From contig NZ_JAGGOG010000004.1 in assembly GCF_018614655.1 (NCBI RefSeq), positions 295,049 to 359,048 of the forward strand: 64,000 nucleotides of DNA, in the 5' to 3' direction. Source of the stretch: Pseudomonas fluorescens. Lineage in GTDB: Bacteria; Pseudomonadota; Gammaproteobacteria; Pseudomonadales; Pseudomonadaceae. Within the stretch, counting starts at the first letter, position 1. The number at the start of each line of letters is the position of its first letter. Positions 37,004-48,270 of the stretch are shown here, one piece after another. Made by a program: the position numbers and the translations under genes. The notes under the pieces were generated by a model. That model had not been told where the DNA came from. It saw only the letters and a list, made by a program, of their open reading frames with translations, and searched no databases.

Positions 37004-38496
37004 CCGGCTGCTGCTGGCCGGTACTGCAACGCTTCTGCCAAATGGTGGCGAGCGATGCCTTCTACTTGCTCCAGGTCCGCCAGGGTGCGCGCGACCTTGA
37101 GTAACCGATGAGCCGCGCGCAGCGACAAGGTCAATCGCTCGCAGGCGGTCTCCAGCCAGCCTTCATCAACCTTCGACAGCGAGCAGTGCTTGCGTAGCCC
37201 CGGCAGGTCGAGAAAGGCGTTGGCGCAACCCTGGCGCTGTTGCTGGCAATCTCTGGCCTGGGCGACGCGGGTAGAAGCGCTGGCGGTGTCGTCGCCGGTT
37301 TGTGGACTTGGGTTGAGCGCGGTGCTTTCTCGCGCAACGGTGACGTGCAGGTCAATCCGGTCCAGCAAGGGGCCCGAGAGTTTGTTGCGATAGCGCTGGA
37401 TCTGTTCCGGTGTGCAACGACAGCGCCCGCTCGGCTCGCCCATGTAACCACAAGGGCAAGGGTTCATCGCCGCCACCAGTTGAAAGCGCGCCGGGAAACT
37501 CACCCGATCGCGGGCGCGGGCGATCACGATATGGCCCGACTCCAGCGGCTCGCGCAGTACCTCCAGCACCTTGCGATCAAACTCTGGCAGTTCGTCGAGA
37601 AACAACACGCCGTGATGGGCGAGGGTGATTTCTCCCGGTTGTGGTTTTGAGCCGCCACCTACCAATGCTGGTCCTGACGCCGAATGGTGCGGCTGGCGAA
37701 ACGGCCGGTGCGGCCAATGACTCAGCGGCGCCAGGCTGACCACCGACTGAATCGCTGCCACCTCCAGCGCTTCCTGTTCACTCAAGGGGGGCAGCAATCC
37801 TGGCAGACGGCTGGCCAGCAAGGTTTTCCCGGTGCCAGGCGGTCCGCTGAACAGCAGGTTGTGGGCGCCTGCTGCGGCAATCAGCAGCGCTCGCTTGGCC
37901 GCCTGCTGTCCCTGTACTTCACTCAAGTCGGGGTAGGGTTTGTTGAGGTACATCAACCCACTGGAAACAAACGGCTCAATCGGCACCAGCCCGTTCAGGT
38001 GCGCCACCACTTGCAGCAGATGGTCCACCGCGATCACCTTCAGGCCAGAGGCGAGGCACGCTTCCTCGGCATTGGCGCTGGGCACTATCAAGGTGCGCCC
38101 GGCCTTGCGTGCGGCCAACGCTGCGGGCAGCACGCCTTTCACTGCGCGTACTTCGCCGGACAGCGCCAGTTCACCCAGGCATTCCACGTCATCGAGCATC
38201 AGCGCCGGGACCTGCACACTGGCCGCGAGAATCCCCAGGGCAATCGCCAAATCAAAACGCCCACCGTCCTTGGGCAGGTCGGCGGGCGCGAGGTTGAGGG
38301 TGATGCGGCGGGCGGGGTATTGCAGTGCGCAGTTGAGAATGGCACTGCGTACGCGGTCCTTGCTTTCCTTGACAGCTGTTTCCGGCAAACCCACCAGTGT
38401 CAGGGACGGCAAGCCGTTGGCCATATGCACCTCGACGGTGACGGCGGGCGCTTCGACGCCAATCTGGGCACGGCTGTGGACGATGGCGAGGGACAT
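37000..38496 (-). CDS. comM: YifB/ComM family Mg-chelatase-like AAA ATPase
   Basis: A 498-residue protein. Residues about 20-125 are a Lon-like domain (TVEVHMANGLPSLTLVGLPE). The central AAA domain has Walker A GPPGTGKTLLAS and Walker B LLFLDELPEF, followed by a cysteine cluster CPCGYMGEPSGRCRC and a C-terminal Mg-chelatase-like helical part. ComM is a hexameric helicase that promotes branch migration in natural transformation. The start MSLAIVHSRAQ at 38496 is the family start. It is convergent with tetR, sharing 4 bases. Confidence 0.94.
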   Translation of the reverse strand: MSLAIVHSRAQIGVEAPAVTVEVHMANGLPSLTLVGLPETAVKESKDRVRSAILNCALQYPARRITLNLAPADLPKDGGRFDLAIALGILAASVQVPALMLDDVECLGELALSGEVRAVKGVLPAALAARKAGRTLIVPSANAEEACLASGLKVIAVDHLLQVVAHLNGLVPIEPFVSSGLMYLNKPYPDLSEVQGQQAAKRALLIAAAGAHNLLFSGPPGTGKTLLASRLPGLLPPLSEQEALEVAAIQSVVSLAPLSHWPHRPFRQPHHSASGPALVGGGSKPQPGEITLAHHGVLFLDELPEFDRKVLEVLREPLESGHIVIARARDRVSFPARFQLVAAMNPCPCGYMGEPSGRCRCTPEQIQRYRNKLSGPLLDRIDLHVTVARESTALNPSPQTGDDTASASTRVAQARDCQQQRQGCANAFLDLPGLRKHCSLSKVDEGWLETACERLTLSLRAAHRLLKVARTLADLEQVEGIARHHLAEALQYRPAAAG

Positions 38497-38588
38497 GCTC
38501 GTTCCTTGAGTGAAGGGCCGCTTCCTGCGGTTTTTCAAGGGTAGTCGAGTGATCGAACGTGCGAGTTATCAGACTTTTACAGGACGTA

Positions 38589-39851
38589 TCACCGCGCAAA
38601 TGCGCCGGGGTACTTATCCAGGTAGGCGTCGTTGAGCTGCGTATCTCTGGACCGCATGAACGTTCGGAAATCGGGGATCAGGAAAACCAGTAGCGACAAC
38701 ATCAACACCATGGCCCCCAGCCCAGTGATGGTCAGTGCGACCCCCAGGCCGGCGATCAGGCTGTTCATGGCGAAACTGCCCAGCGGGCTGGCCGCTGCAG
38801 ACAGAAAGGAAACCGTGGCAAAGATTCGATTGCGGTGGCTCTTCGGTGTCGCCAGCAACCTCACGGCGGAGGTCGGAATGTTGATCAACATCAGGCCGAT
38901 GCCACCGCAAAAAAAGGCTAGGGGCACGATGATCGTTGATGAAAATGTGCCGGCCACCAGCAAGTTTCCTCCCAGCAGCGCAAAACCCGCGGACACGCAG
39001 AGGTCACGGGGGACTCGGTCGGCTAACCAGCCGATGATCTTGTAACTGCCTGCCAGGATGCCCAGCCCGAAGCTCGAATCCAGAAGGCCGAGGTAAGTGA
39101 TCGGATACTGGAGGACATTCTTCACGTACAGGGGCAGCAGAATGGTGAAGAACGGGAACAGGGCAAAGTTGACCAGCATTGCAATGATGGCCAGGTAAAA
39201 CTCTACTTTCACGCCATAAATTGCCTTGAAGCCCGAGTAGATCATCCTGAAACCGCTGGCTGCCGGGACATTTTCGTTCGGCGCAGCGGCGCCGAGGCAG
39301 CTCGGAATAGTCGCGATCAACACCCCTGCGGCAAGCAACGCAAAAAAGTCAGCGATAAAGGCGAGTGTGGTTCCGAATCCATAGATCAAAGCACTGGCCA
39401 GCGCCGGCCCCAGCAGATTGGAAACGGACGACATCATGCTTTTGGTACGAAAGGCCAGGGAGACCTTATCGTCACCTGCGAACAAAGGAATGATCGACGA
39501 CTGAAGAGGATCGCGCACCCCTGCGATGGCGCTGCTGACCATCATCAACGCACCAACGGCCCAAGGGTTGAACGATTGCGTGGTGGCCAGCAGCACCATC
39601 AACAGCGCCGTCAGCAGGCCGCCCAGTGAGGTCAGTTTGAGGATAAGGATCTTGTTGTACTTGTCCCCAAGCCATCCCAGCAGCGGTCTGGCCAACACTT
39701 CTGCCGCCATGGAGCAGGCAATCATGTTGGCGAAGTAGAGGGCAGAGCCGGTTTCCTGCAAGGCCCACCAGGCCACCGCGAGTTGGTTGCAACGGCCACC
39801 CAGCACTACCAGCAAAAAGCTGAATTGGACTTTCAGCAGGCGCCGGTCCAT
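38589..39851 (-). CDS. MFS transporter, accessory, lower GC
   Basis: A 420-residue membrane protein with about 12 helices. It has MFS features such as GWLGDKYNK in the first inner loop, but no known substrate signature; it resembles MFS_3/EntS-type exporters more than sugar permeases. Sampled lines of the gene run near 45-60% GC against 60% or more in its neighbours. It lies between comM and ubiK, which I recall as close neighbours in P. aeruginosa. Both point to a recent insertion. Confidence 0.82.
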   Translation of the reverse strand: MDRRLLKVQFSFLLVVLGGRCNQLAVAWWALQETGSALYFANMIACSMAAEVLARPLLGWLGDKYNKILILKLTSLGGLLTALLMVLLATTQSFNPWAVGALMMVSSAIAGVRDPLQSSIIPLFAGDDKVSLAFRTKSMMSSVSNLLGPALASALIYGFGTTLAFIADFFALLAAGVLIATIPSCLGAAAPNENVPAASGFRMIYSGFKAIYGVKVEFYLAIIAMLVNFALFPFFTILLPLYVKNVLQYPITYLGLLDSSFGLGILAGSYKIIGWLADRVPRDLCVSAGFALLGGNLLVAGTFSSTIIVPLAFFCGGIGLMLINIPTSAVRLLATPKSHRNRIFATVSFLSAAASPLGSFAMNSLIAGLGVALTITGLGAMVLMLSLLVFLIPDFRTFMRSRDTQLNDAYLDKYPGAFAR

Positions 39852-39886
39852 GGCGAGAACCCCCGGTACGGGTCGAGTCTTGCCCG

Positions 39887-40147
39887 TTATTCGTGGGTCG
39901 GCGTCAAGCGCGCTTCCAGCTCTGCCACTTTGGCTTCAAGGCTCTCCAGCCGCGCACGAGTTCGGGCAAGCACCACCATCTGGCTATCAAATTCTTCCCG
40001 GCTGACCAGGTCCAGCTTGCTGAAACCACTTTGCAGCAGCGCCTTGAACTGGCTTTCGATTTCGTTGCGGGGCAGCGGGGTGTCGCCGCTGAACAGGCGG
40101 GAAGCGTGGCCACTCAGGGCGTCGAGTAGGTCTTTGGGCGCGAGCAT
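39887..40147 (-). CDS. ubiK: Ubiquinone biosynthesis accessory factor UbiK
   Basis: An 86-residue YqiC/BMFP-family protein. UbiK binds UbiJ and aids ubiquinone synthesis, and forms trimeric coiled coils. The start MLAPKDLLDALSGHASRLF is amphipathic; residues about 50-82 (SQMVVLARTRARLESLEAKV) are a coiled coil. It is divergent from glnK with 422 bases between. Confidence 0.92.
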   Translation of the reverse strand: MLAPKDLLDALSGHASRLFSGDTPLPRNEIESQFKALLQSGFSKLDLVSREEFDSQMVVLARTRARLESLEAKVAELEARLTPTHE

Positions 40148-40908
<761 letters not shown>

Positions 40909-40943
40909 GCCGCCAAACCCCCAACGCCCCAGGAGAAAACAAT

Positions 40944-42281
40944 ATGACTCTGCGCAAATTCGCAGGGCTAGGCGCCCTGTTGTCCATCGTAATGCCTAGC
41001 TTGGCTATGGCGGCAGACGAAGTGGCGGCTCCAGTCCTCAATTCCGGCGACACGGCGTGGATGCTGACATCCACCGCGCTGGTGCTGTTCATGACCATTC
41101 CGGGCCTGGCGCTGTTCTACGGCGGCATGGTTCGTTCGAAAAACATTCTTTCCGTGATGATGCAGTGCTTCGCCATCACCGGTCTGATCACCATCTTGTG
41201 GTTCGTCTACGGCTATAGCATGGCGTTCGATACCACCGGTATGGAAGCAGGCGTCGTCAACTTCAACTCCTTTGTCGGCGGCTTGTCCAAGCTGTTCCTC
41301 TCGGGTGTAACCCCGGCCAGCATCACCGGCCCGGCGGCGCTGTTCCCTGAGGCAGTGTTCGTCACCTTCCAGATGACCTTCGCCATCATCACTCCGGCGC
41401 TGATCGTCGGTGCCTTCGCCGAGCGGATGAAATTCTCCGCGATGCTGATTTTCATGGCTGTCTGGTTCACCCTGGTCTACGCGCCGATTGCCCACATGGT
41501 GTGGGGCGGTCCGGGCTCGTTGTTGGGCGACTGGGGCGTGCTGGACTTCGCTGGCGGCACCGTGGTGCACATCAACGCCGGTGTTGCCGGCCTGGTAGCG
41601 TGCATCGTGCTCGGCAAGCGTAAAGGCTTTCCGACCACGCCGATGGCTCCGCACAACCTGGGTTACACCCTGATCGGCGCGGCTATGTTGTGGGTCGGCT
41701 GGTTCGGCTTCAACGCCGGCTCCGCTGCCGCGGCCAACGGCACCGCTGGCATGGCGATGCTGGTCACTCAGATCGCTACCGCTGCTGCGGCGTTGGGCTG
41801 GATGTTCGCCGAGTGGATCACTCACGGTAAGCCAAGTGCCCTGGGGATTGCCTCGGGTGTGGTCGCCGGTCTGGTGGCGGTCACGCCAGCCGCCGGCACC
41901 GTTGGCCCGATGGGTGCCCTGGTGATCGGCCTGGTCGCCGGTGTGCTCTGCTTCTTCTGCGCCACCAGCCTCAAGCGCAAGCTGGGTTACGACGACTCCC
42001 TGGATGCCTTCGGCGTGCACGGTATCGGTGGCATTGTCGGTGCGATCCTTACCGGTGTGTTCGCAGCGCCGGCCCTGGGCGGCTTCGGCACCGTGACTGA
42101 CGTCGCGGCGCAGGTCTGGATCCAGGCCAAAGGCGTTGGCTTTACAGTGATCTACACCGCGATTGTGACATTCGTCATCCTCAAGGTGCTGGACATGGTC
42201 ATGGGCCTGCGTGTCACCGAAGAGGAAGAGGCTGTCGGCCTCGACCTGGCACAACACAACGAGCGCGGCTACAACTTGTAA
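40944..42281 (+). CDS. amtB: Ammonium transporter AmtB
   Basis: A 445-residue channel of the Amt/Rh family. Residues 1-23 are a signal peptide (ending LAMAA), giving an extracellular N-terminus and 11 helices. The motif MVRSKNILSVMMQC and the central HINAGVAGLV are the family signatures; the pore histidines lie in HINAG and in VHGIGG. It follows glnK and is probably blocked by unmodified GlnK when nitrogen is plentiful. A terminator follows. Confidence 0.96.
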   Translation: MTLRKFAGLGALLSIVMPSLAMAADEVAAPVLNSGDTAWMLTSTALVLFMTIPGLALFYGGMVRSKNILSVMMQCFAITGLITILWFVYGYSMAFDTTGMEAGVVNFNSFVGGLSKLFLSGVTPASITGPAALFPEAVFVTFQMTFAIITPALIVGAFAERMKFSAMLIFMAVWFTLVYAPIAHMVWGGPGSLLGDWGVLDFAGGTVVHINAGVAGLVACIVLGKRKGFPTTPMAPHNLGYTLIGAAMLWVGWFGFNAGSAAAANGTAGMAMLVTQIATAAAALGWMFAEWITHGKPSALGIASGVVAGLVAVTPAAGTVGPMGALVIGLVAGVLCFFCATSLKRKLGYDDSLDAFGVHGIGGIVGAILTGVFAAPALGGFGTVTDVAAQVWIQAKGVGFTVIYTAIVTFVILKVLDMVMGLRVTEEEEAVGLDLAQHNERGYNL

Positions 42282-42296
42282 GTACGCGAAAAAAAG

Positions 42297-42322
42297 ATGC
42301 CCGGCTTGCCGGGCATTTTTTT
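42297..42322. terminator. Rho-independent terminator after amtB
   Basis: Perfect 9-base arms (ATGCCCGGC, loop TT, GCCGGGCAT) followed by a run of T. Confidence 0.92.
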
Positions 42323-42491
42323 GTCTGGCGTTTGTCTGGGGTTAAAGGTGTACGGGTTTTTATCCAGACTTTGTGATGGGATCCACAAGACACTTTTCAG
42401 TGTGCGAATGTCTTACAGCCATGTAGGCGTATTCGGCACTTTGTTTTTTCCCTGAGCGCGCTAGAATGCGCGCCGATGTGCGGAGAACTGT

Positions 42492-42917
42492 ATGTGGCAA
42501 CAGACCCTGATAACCCTGCGGGCCAAGCCCCGGGGCTTTCATCTGGTGACGGACGAGTTGCTCGCCGGCCTGCCTGAGTTGAAGGCTTGTCGGGTGGGCC
42601 TGTTGCATTTGTGGCTGCAGCACACCTCGGCCTCGTTGACCATCAACGAGAATGCCGATCCGGCGGTTCGCCGTGACTTCGAACGTTTTTTCAATGCGCT
42701 GGTGCCGCAAGGCACGGCGGGATATGAACACAACGACGAAGGTCCCGATGATCTGCCGGCGCACTTCAAGGCCAGTCTCCTGGGCTGCCAGCTGAGTTTG
42801 CCGGTCAGGGCCGGCCGCTTGGCGATGGGGACCTGGCAAGGTGTTTATCTGGGCGAGCACCGTGATCATGGCGGTGCTCGTAAAGTCCTCGCCACCTTGC
42901 ACGGTGATGAGGCATAA
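42492..42917 (+). CDS. yjbQ: YjbQ family secondary thiamine-phosphate synthase-like protein
   Basis: A 141-residue protein of the UPF0047 family. Family marks are [20 protein letters not shown] with a metal-binding His, the central [12 protein letters not shown], and the C-terminal [12 protein letters not shown]. YjbQ has weak thiamine-phosphate synthase activity, but its main role is uncertain. GGAG precedes the ATG. It lies between amtB and sutA. Confidence 0.9.
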   Translation: MWQQTLITLRAKPRGFHLVTDELLAGLPELKACRVGLLHLWLQHTSASLTINENADPAVRRDFERFFNALVPQGTAGYEHNDEGPDDLPAHFKASLLGCQLSLPVRAGRLAMGTWQGVYLGEHRDHGGARKVLATLHGDEA

Positions 42918-43020
42918 GCCACTGGTTATCCGGTGGATGTTGATTTTTTCTCAGCGGCTGTCGACAGACGGCGTAGCTGGGCTATAACTAATCTGCTTTT
43001 CGCAAGTCATGAGGTAGAAC

Positions 43021-43347
43021 ATGAGCGACGATGATCTGGAAAACGACGACCTCGAAGTAGGCGACGAAGACGAAGCTGAAGAAGGTCTTGAGGCGGCTGC
43101 CGAAGACGTGGCTGACGACGACGGTGGCGATGATGCACCGGCCCCGGCTGCCAAGGGCAAGGCCAAGGCCGCTGTTTCGGTTGATGAACTGCCGAGCGTA
43201 GAAGCCAAGAACAAAGAGCGCGATGCGCTGGCCCGTGCGATGGAAGAATTCCTCGCTAAAGGCGGCAAAGTGCAGGAAGTCGAGGCCAACGTGGTGGCAG
43301 ATCCACCGAAGAAGCCGGATAACAAGTACGGCAGCCGCCCTATCTGA
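43021..43347 (+). CDS. sutA: Transcription factor SutA
   Basis: SutA is a small, largely disordered RNA polymerase-binding protein that broadly alters expression in slow-growing Pseudomonas. The 108-residue protein has an acidic tail (EDEAEEGLEAAAEDVADDDG) at residues about 15-40, a central helical LPSVEAKNKERDALARAMEEF, and the conserved C-terminus NVVADPPKKPDNKYGSRPI. An AGGTAGAAC site precedes the ATG. A terminator follows. Confidence 0.92.
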   Translation: MSDDDLENDDLEVGDEDEAEEGLEAAAEDVADDDGGDDAPAPAAKGKAKAAVSVDELPSVEAKNKERDALARAMEEFLAKGGKVQEVEANVVADPPKKPDNKYGSRPI

Positions 43348-43367
43348 GGTCGGTTACTTGCTTGCTG

Positions 43368-43396
43368 AAAAAGCCCGCCGTCGCTGCGGGCTTTTT
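43368..43396. terminator. Rho-independent terminator after sutA
   Basis: Perfect 11-base arms (AAAAAGCCCGC, loop of 7, GCGGGCTTTTT). It also serves the leftward HAD gene. Confidence 0.9.
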
Positions 43397-43416
43397 CATG
43401 GGTGAAACAAAATGGA

Positions 43417-43432
43417 CCTCGGCAGCGGCTAC
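43417..43432. repeat. Solo half of the CCTCGGCAGCGGCTAC palindrome
   Basis: Exact match to the right end of the 30585-30726 repeat, just downstream of the HAD gene stop. As at 19137, only one arm is present. Confidence 0.6.
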
Positions 43433-43435
43433 AGG

Positions 43436-44140
43436 TTATGGCAGGTTGTTCCAGCGGGCGAGCAGCCCCGGCAATTCAGTCAGGCTGCGAATTTCGGCAT
43501 CCGGCAACTGCTCTGCCTCCCAAGCCTTGCCCGTCGGGTTGAACCACACTGCCCGAAGTCCTGCCTGCTGGGCCCCGGAGATGTCATCTCCTGGATGATC
43601 GCCAATGTGCACGGCTGCGCTGGCGTCTACCCCACCGCGCTGCAGCGCTTCCTGAAACAGCCGCGCATCCGGTTTGGCGATGCCGATGTCTTCGGCGCGC
43701 AGGGCAAAGTGGAAATAGTCCGCCAGGCCTACGCGCTGCACATCGGCATTGCCGTTGGTGATGACGCCCAGCAGGTAGTGGCGGCGCAGCGCTTGCAACA
43801 TGGGTTCGGCTTCGGGAAAGACCGTGAGCTGGTGCCGGGCGTGGATAAAGGCTTCGAAGCACACATCGGCCATTTCCGTGGCTTCTGGCTGTGGGTAGCC
43901 TGCCTCTTCAAAGGCGTGCATCAGCACCCGGTGGCGCAACACGCTGATGCGGTGTTTGAGTTCGGGATGGCGTTGCAGCACTTGCTGGCGAAGACTGGCG
44001 AATTGCTCCAGGGGTAGATCGCCCACCTTGGTGGCGTGGGTGGCCAGCCATTCGCGCATCGACGCCTCGGCATTGATGATGACGGGCACGTTATCCCAGA
44101 GCGTATCGTCCAGGTCGAAGGTGATCAGCTTGATACTCAT
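43436..44140 (-). CDS. HAD family phosphatase (YigB-like)
   Basis: A 234-residue hydrolase. Motif [11 protein letters not shown] near the N-terminus, motif II VITNGN near residue 126, motif III IAKPDA near residue 154, and the acidic motif [10 protein letters not shown] are all intact. YigB-type enzymes can dephosphorylate a riboflavin pathway intermediate or FMN; the substrate here is not proven. Its start overlaps the xerC stop (ATGA). Confidence 0.88.
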   Translation of the reverse strand: MSIKLITFDLDDTLWDNVPVIINAEASMREWLATHATKVGDLPLEQFASLRQQVLQRHPELKHRISVLRHRVLMHAFEEAGYPQPEATEMADVCFEAFIHARHQLTVFPEAEPMLQALRRHYLLGVITNGNADVQRVGLADYFHFALRAEDIGIAKPDARLFQEALQRGGVDASAAVHIGDHPGDDISGAQQAGLRAVWFNPTGKAWEAEQLPDAEIRSLTELPGLLARWNNLP

Positions 44141-45036
44141 GAGTCGCTGCCTTTGATGCGTTTGGCCCGTGGATGGGCGCTGTCATACACCGTCGCCAGG
44201 TGCTGGAAGTCCAGGTGGGTGTAGATCTGGGTGGTCTTGATGTCGGAGTGGCCGAGCAATTCCTGCACCGCTCGCAAGTCCTGGGAGGACTCCAGCAAGT
44301 GGCTGGCAAAGGAGTGCCTGAGCATATGCGGATGCAGGTTTTGCCCCAGCTCACGCGCACCGGCGGCCTTGACCCGCAGTTGGATGGCCCGTGGCCCCAG
44401 GCGCCGGCCTTGCTGGCTGACAAACACGGCGTCATCCGCCGGATTGCTCAGGGCCCGCAGTGGCAGCCACACCTCCAGGGCCTCCCGGGCTTTTCTGCCG
44501 ACCGGCAACACGCGGGTTTTGCTGCCCTTGCCGAGTACTTGTACCAGGCCGTCCGCCAGATCCAGCTGATCAAGATTGAGACTGGTCAGCTCCGACAGGC
44601 GCAACCCCGAGGAGTAGAACAGTTCAAGGATCGCCTGGTCGCGGTGGGCCAGGAAGTCGTCCTCCACCGCACCTTCCAGCAGTTGCAGGGCGCGATCGGT
44701 GTCCAGTGTCTTGGGCAGGCGTCGCTCGCCCTTGGGCGGGGCCAGGCCATTGGCTGGGTCGTGGTCGCACAGGCCTTCGCGGTTCAGGTAATGATAGAGG
44801 CCGCGTACCGCCGACAGCAGGCGTGCCAGGCTGCGGGAGGATTGGCCTTGCTGGTGCAGGCGGGCGATCAGGCTACGCAGGCCCTGAATATCCAGGGCTT
44901 TCCAGCTGCCGATCTGTTGCTTTTCACAAAACGCCAGGACCTTGTTCAGGTCCCGTCGATAGGCGTCCAGCGTATGAGGAGACACCTGGCGCTCGCTGCG
45001 CAGGTGAGCGCAGTAGGCGTCCAGTTGTCGTTCCAT
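44137..45036 (-). CDS. xerC: Tyrosine recombinase XerC
   Basis: XerC, with XerD, resolves chromosome dimers at dif during division, aided by FtsK. The 299-residue protein has an N-terminal core-binding SAM-like domain (residues 1-90) and a catalytic domain with Arg146, Lys170, His237, Arg240, His263 and nucleophile Tyr272, each offset by a few residues from E. coli. It is the fifth gene of the lptM-lysA-dapF-DUF484-xerC-HAD group, as in other gammaproteobacteria. Confidence 0.97.
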   Translation of the reverse strand: MERQLDAYCAHLRSERQVSPHTLDAYRRDLNKVLAFCEKQQIGSWKALDIQGLRSLIARLHQQGQSSRSLARLLSAVRGLYHYLNREGLCDHDPANGLAPPKGERRLPKTLDTDRALQLLEGAVEDDFLAHRDQAILELFYSSGLRLSELTSLNLDQLDLADGLVQVLGKGSKTRVLPVGRKAREALEVWLPLRALSNPADDAVFVSQQGRRLGPRAIQLRVKAAGARELGQNLHPHMLRHSFASHLLESSQDLRAVQELLGHSDIKTTQIYTHLDFQHLATVYDSAHPRAKRIKGSDS

Positions 45037-45038
45037 GG

Positions 45039-45764
45039 CTAGCGCACCGCGCGCAGAGCGGTGGTGAAGCGTGGCAAGACTCGGCCGAGGACTTCGGCGA
45101 TGTAGCTCAAAAACAGCGTACCCACCGAACTCTTGTAATGCTGCGGATCACGGCTGGCGATGGCCAGGACACCGTGCAGGCCTTGATGGCTGAGGGCGAC
45201 CACGGCCGTGGAGCCGATCTGTTTGCGTTGTTCTTCGCCAAACAGGAAGTCCAGCTCATGCTCACGCAAGGTCCCGCTGATGGTCTTGCCTTCGGACAAC
45301 AGGCCGCCAATGGCGGTTTGTGCGTCGCTGCCGCTGACCCAGCGACCCACCGGCATCGGCTTGTCGCTGAACAGGATCAGGCTGACAAAGGGCACCTGGA
45401 AGTCCTGGCGCAAGCTGTCTTCGACGGCAATCACCGCATCTTCCAGAGTCACGGCATCCATCAGGCTCAAGACCAAGCGACGGGTCTTGTCGAACAGGCG
45501 ATCGTTGTCGCGGGCGACGTCCATCAACTGCGAGAGCCGGTGGCGCATGTCGATATTACGTTCGCGCAGGATCTTCATCTGCCGCTCCACCAGGGACACG
45601 GTGTCGCCGCGCTGGTGGGGGATGCGCATGGCCGGCAGCAGTTCTTCATGCTCGACGAAGAAGTCCGGATTAGCCTCCAGGTAGGCGGCGACAGCCGCTG
45701 CCTCCAGGCTTTCGGAAGGGGACTCTTCGGGCGTTGGAGCGGGCACCTGAGGCTTATCGGTCAT
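45039..45764 (-). CDS. DUF484 family protein
   Basis: A 241-residue GAF-like protein (DUF484), always between dapF and xerC. Residues about 60-110 form a helical linker ([20 protein letters not shown]) and residues about 110-240 form the GAF domain ([20 protein letters not shown]). The role is unknown. It lies 2 bases from xerC and 13 bases from dapF, so it is co-transcribed. Confidence 0.9.
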   Translation of the reverse strand: MTDKPQVPAPTPEESPSESLEAAAVAAYLEANPDFFVEHEELLPAMRIPHQRGDTVSLVERQMKILRERNIDMRHRLSQLMDVARDNDRLFDKTRRLVLSLMDAVTLEDAVIAVEDSLRQDFQVPFVSLILFSDKPMPVGRWVSGSDAQTAIGGLLSEGKTISGTLREHELDFLFGEEQRKQIGSTAVVALSHQGLHGVLAIASRDPQHYKSSVGTLFLSYIAEVLGRVLPRFTTALRAVR

Positions 45765-45777
45765 TGGATTGGCTCTC

Positions 45778-46608
45778 TCATAGACGGACCTGTCCTTCGT
45801 ATACGCGCATGGCCGGGCCGGTCATCATCACCGGTTGGCCTGGGCCTGCCCACTCGATGGACAGGCGTCCACCGGGCAGGTCGATCAATAGCGGCGAATC
45901 CATCCACCCCTGGCTGATCGCGGCCACGGCAGCGGCGCAAGCACCGGTACCGCACGCCTGGGTTTCCCCGGCACCGCGTTCCCAGACGCGCAGTTGCGCA
46001 CGAGAACGGTCGATGACCTGCAAGAACCCGACGTTGACCCGTGCCGGAAAGCGCGGGTGGTGTTCGATCTTAGGCCCCAAGTCATGGACCGGCGCGTTGT
46101 TGATGTCGTTGACCCGCAGCACGGCATGGGGGTTGCCCATGGACACGGCGGCCAGCTCGACAGTCTTGCCGTCCACCTCCAGCGGGTAGCTCAGCGCCTG
46201 CTCGTCAGCCTGGAACGGAATATCCGCCGGGACCAGCCGAGGCGCGCCCATATTGACACTGATCTGGCCGTCGCTGCGGATATCCAGCTCGATGATGCCG
46301 CTCTTGGTCTCGACGCGAATCTGCCGCTTGGCGGTCAGGCGCTTGTCCAGGACAAAGCGGGCGAAACAGCGGGCACCGTTGCCGCACTGTTCCACTTCGG
46401 AGCCGTCGGAGTTGAAGATCCGGTAACGGAAATCCACTTCCGGGTTGCTTGGGGCTTCGACCAGCAGCAATTGGTCGAAGCCGACACCGGTGTGACGATC
46501 GCCCCACAGCTTGGCGTGCTTGGGCAGGATGTGCGCGTGCTGGCTGACCAGGTCGAGGACCATGAAATCATTGCCCAGGCCGTGCATCTTGGTAAAACGC
46601 AGCAGCAT
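45778..46608 (-). CDS. dapF: Diaminopimelate epimerase
   Basis: DapF converts LL-DAP to meso-DAP for peptidoglycan and lysine. The 276-residue protein has the two active-site cysteines, Cys75 in EQCGNGARC and Cys219 in ACGTGAC, and starts [15 protein letters not shown]. The ATG at 46608 gives the usual N-terminus; an upstream in-frame ATG adds 11 unconserved residues. It is 4 bases from lysA. Confidence 0.97.
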   Translation of the reverse strand: MLLRFTKMHGLGNDFMVLDLVSQHAHILPKHAKLWGDRHTGVGFDQLLLVEAPSNPEVDFRYRIFNSDGSEVEQCGNGARCFARFVLDKRLTAKRQIRVETKSGIIELDIRSDGQISVNMGAPRLVPADIPFQADEQALSYPLEVDGKTVELAAVSMGNPHAVLRVNDINNAPVHDLGPKIEHHPRFPARVNVGFLQVIDRSRAQLRVWERGAGETQACGTGACAAAVAAISQGWMDSPLLIDLPGGRLSIEWAGPGQPVMMTGPAMRVYEGQVRL

Positions 46609-46612
46609 GGTC

Positions 46613-47860
46613 TTACTCCGGCAGCAGGCTTTCGCCAGCATACAACTCGGCTACCGTCTCGCGGCGACGCACTTCAAACGCTTGATCACCGTCCACCAGC
46701 ACCTCGGCGGTACGGCCGCGGGTGTTGTAGTTGGAACTCATGACAAACCCGTAGGCACCGGCCGAATGCACGGCCAGCAGATCGCCTTCTTCCAGGGCCA
46801 GCTGACGTTCCTTGGCCAGGAAGTCGCCGGTTTCGCAGATCGGCCCGACGATGTCGTAGTCGCGGCCTTCGCCAGCGCGCGGTTTGACGGCGGTGACGTT
46901 CATCCAGGCCTGGTACAGCGCCGGGCGGATCAGGTCGTTCATCGCCGCGTCGACGATGGCGAAATCCTTGTACTCGGTGTGCTTGAGGTACTCGACCTGG
47001 GTCAGCAATACACCGGCATTGGCGACGATGTAGCGGCCCGGCTCGAACATCAGCGTCAGCTCGCGGCCTTCGATACGCTCGCGCACGGCCTTGATGTAGT
47101 CGGCCACCAGTGGCGGCTCTTCATCGCGATAACGTACGCCAACACCACCACCGAGGTCGATGTGGTGCAGGTAGATGCCGCACTCGCCAAGACGGTCGAC
47201 CAGCGCCAGCAGGCGGTCGAGGGCATCGAGGAATGGTGGCAGGGTGGTCAGTTGCGAGCCGATATGGCAGTCGACACCCAATACTTCCAGGTTCGGCAAC
47301 TGGGCGGCGCGGATGTAGACGTCTTCGGCGTCGGCAATGGCGATGCCGAACTTGTTTTCTTTAAGGCCGGTGGAGATGTACGGGTGAGTGCCCGCGTCGA
47401 CGTCCGGGTTGACCCGCAGGGAGATCGGCGCGCGAACACCCAGCTCGGCGGCGACCATTTGCAGGCGTTCCAGCTCGTCGGTGGACTCGACGTTGAAGCA
47501 ATGCACGCCGACTTCCAGCGCGCGGCGCATGTCTTCGCGGGTCTTGCCGACGCCGGAGAACACGATCTTGTCTGCTTTACCGCCAGCCGCCAGCACACGT
47601 TCCAGTTCGCCTCGGGACACGATGTCGAAACCGGCGCCCAAACGCGCCAGGACATTGAGCACGCCCAGGTTGGAGTTGGCTTTTACTGCGTAGCACACCA
47701 GGTGTGGCGTGCCTTCCAGCGCATCGGCAAAGGAGCGGTATTGCGCTTCGATGTGGGCACGGGAATACACGTAGGTCGGGGTGCCAAAGCGCTCGGCAAT
47801 GGCGGACAGCGCGACACCTTCCGCGAACAGCTCGCCGTCCCGGTAGTTAAAAGCGTCCAT
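46613..47860 (-). CDS. lysA: Diaminopimelate decarboxylase
   Basis: LysA decarboxylates meso-DAP to L-lysine using PLP. The 415-residue protein has Lys60 in CYAVKANSN, the glycine-rich [10 protein letters not shown], and the C-terminal catalytic CETGDF. It starts [15 protein letters not shown]. It is in the lptM-lysA-dapF operon. Confidence 0.97.
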   Translation of the reverse strand: MDAFNYRDGELFAEGVALSAIAERFGTPTYVYSRAHIEAQYRSFADALEGTPHLVCYAVKANSNLGVLNVLARLGAGFDIVSRGELERVLAAGGKADKIVFSGVGKTREDMRRALEVGVHCFNVESTDELERLQMVAAELGVRAPISLRVNPDVDAGTHPYISTGLKENKFGIAIADAEDVYIRAAQLPNLEVLGVDCHIGSQLTTLPPFLDALDRLLALVDRLGECGIYLHHIDLGGGVGVRYRDEEPPLVADYIKAVRERIEGRELTLMFEPGRYIVANAGVLLTQVEYLKHTEYKDFAIVDAAMNDLIRPALYQAWMNVTAVKPRAGEGRDYDIVGPICETGDFLAKERQLALEEGDLLAVHSAGAYGFVMSSNYNTRGRTAEVLVDGDQAFEVRRRETVAELYAGESLLPE

Positions 47861-47869
47861 GGTGTTCCC

Positions 47870-48031
47870 TTAGAAGGTGTCGTTCTTGTGCGCTTTGGAT
47901 TGCGACGATTGCGCCTGCTCGTTCGGATCTTTGCTGTCATCTGGCAGGTACAACGGGCCCTTTTGACCACAGGCACTAACGAGGCAAGCGACCGCGACGA
48001 GCGCAGCAAGGGAAGAGATCAGGCGCTTCAT
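47870..48031 (-). CDS. lptM: Small lipoprotein LptM/LppL
   Basis: A 53-residue lipoprotein: [20 protein letters not shown], then lipobox LVSAC (Cys21) and GQKGPLYLP. This GQKGPLY motif after the acylated Cys is the mark of LptM (YifL/LppL), which helps mature the LptDE translocon. Its stop lies 10 bases before lysA. It is short and easily missed. Confidence 0.88.
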   Translation of the reverse strand: MKRLISSLAALVAVACLVSACGQKGPLYLPDDSKDPNEQAQSSQSKAHKNDTF

Positions 48032-48270
48032 GGCGAAATCCTTGAATAAGCATTAATTGCGCCCGAGTATACCGACCACCCGCCAGATTGCCTATGCGCC
48101 GGGATACCCGTCCGGCGGGGCTTTGCCGAGATTGCCGCGATTAGGCTTACACCAATTGAGGATATTTCACGCGGCTGCGGGTAATGAAATCGGTATCCTT
48201 TGCAATCATGATGGTGCGTCCGTATTGTGCGGCGCTTGAGCGAGACCAGACACTTTTCGAGGTTCCCACA

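Noticed and set aside
46511..48049. 512-residue frame antisense to lysA and dapF
   Set aside because: lysA and dapF are intact on the other strand, and the frame has no recognisable domain.
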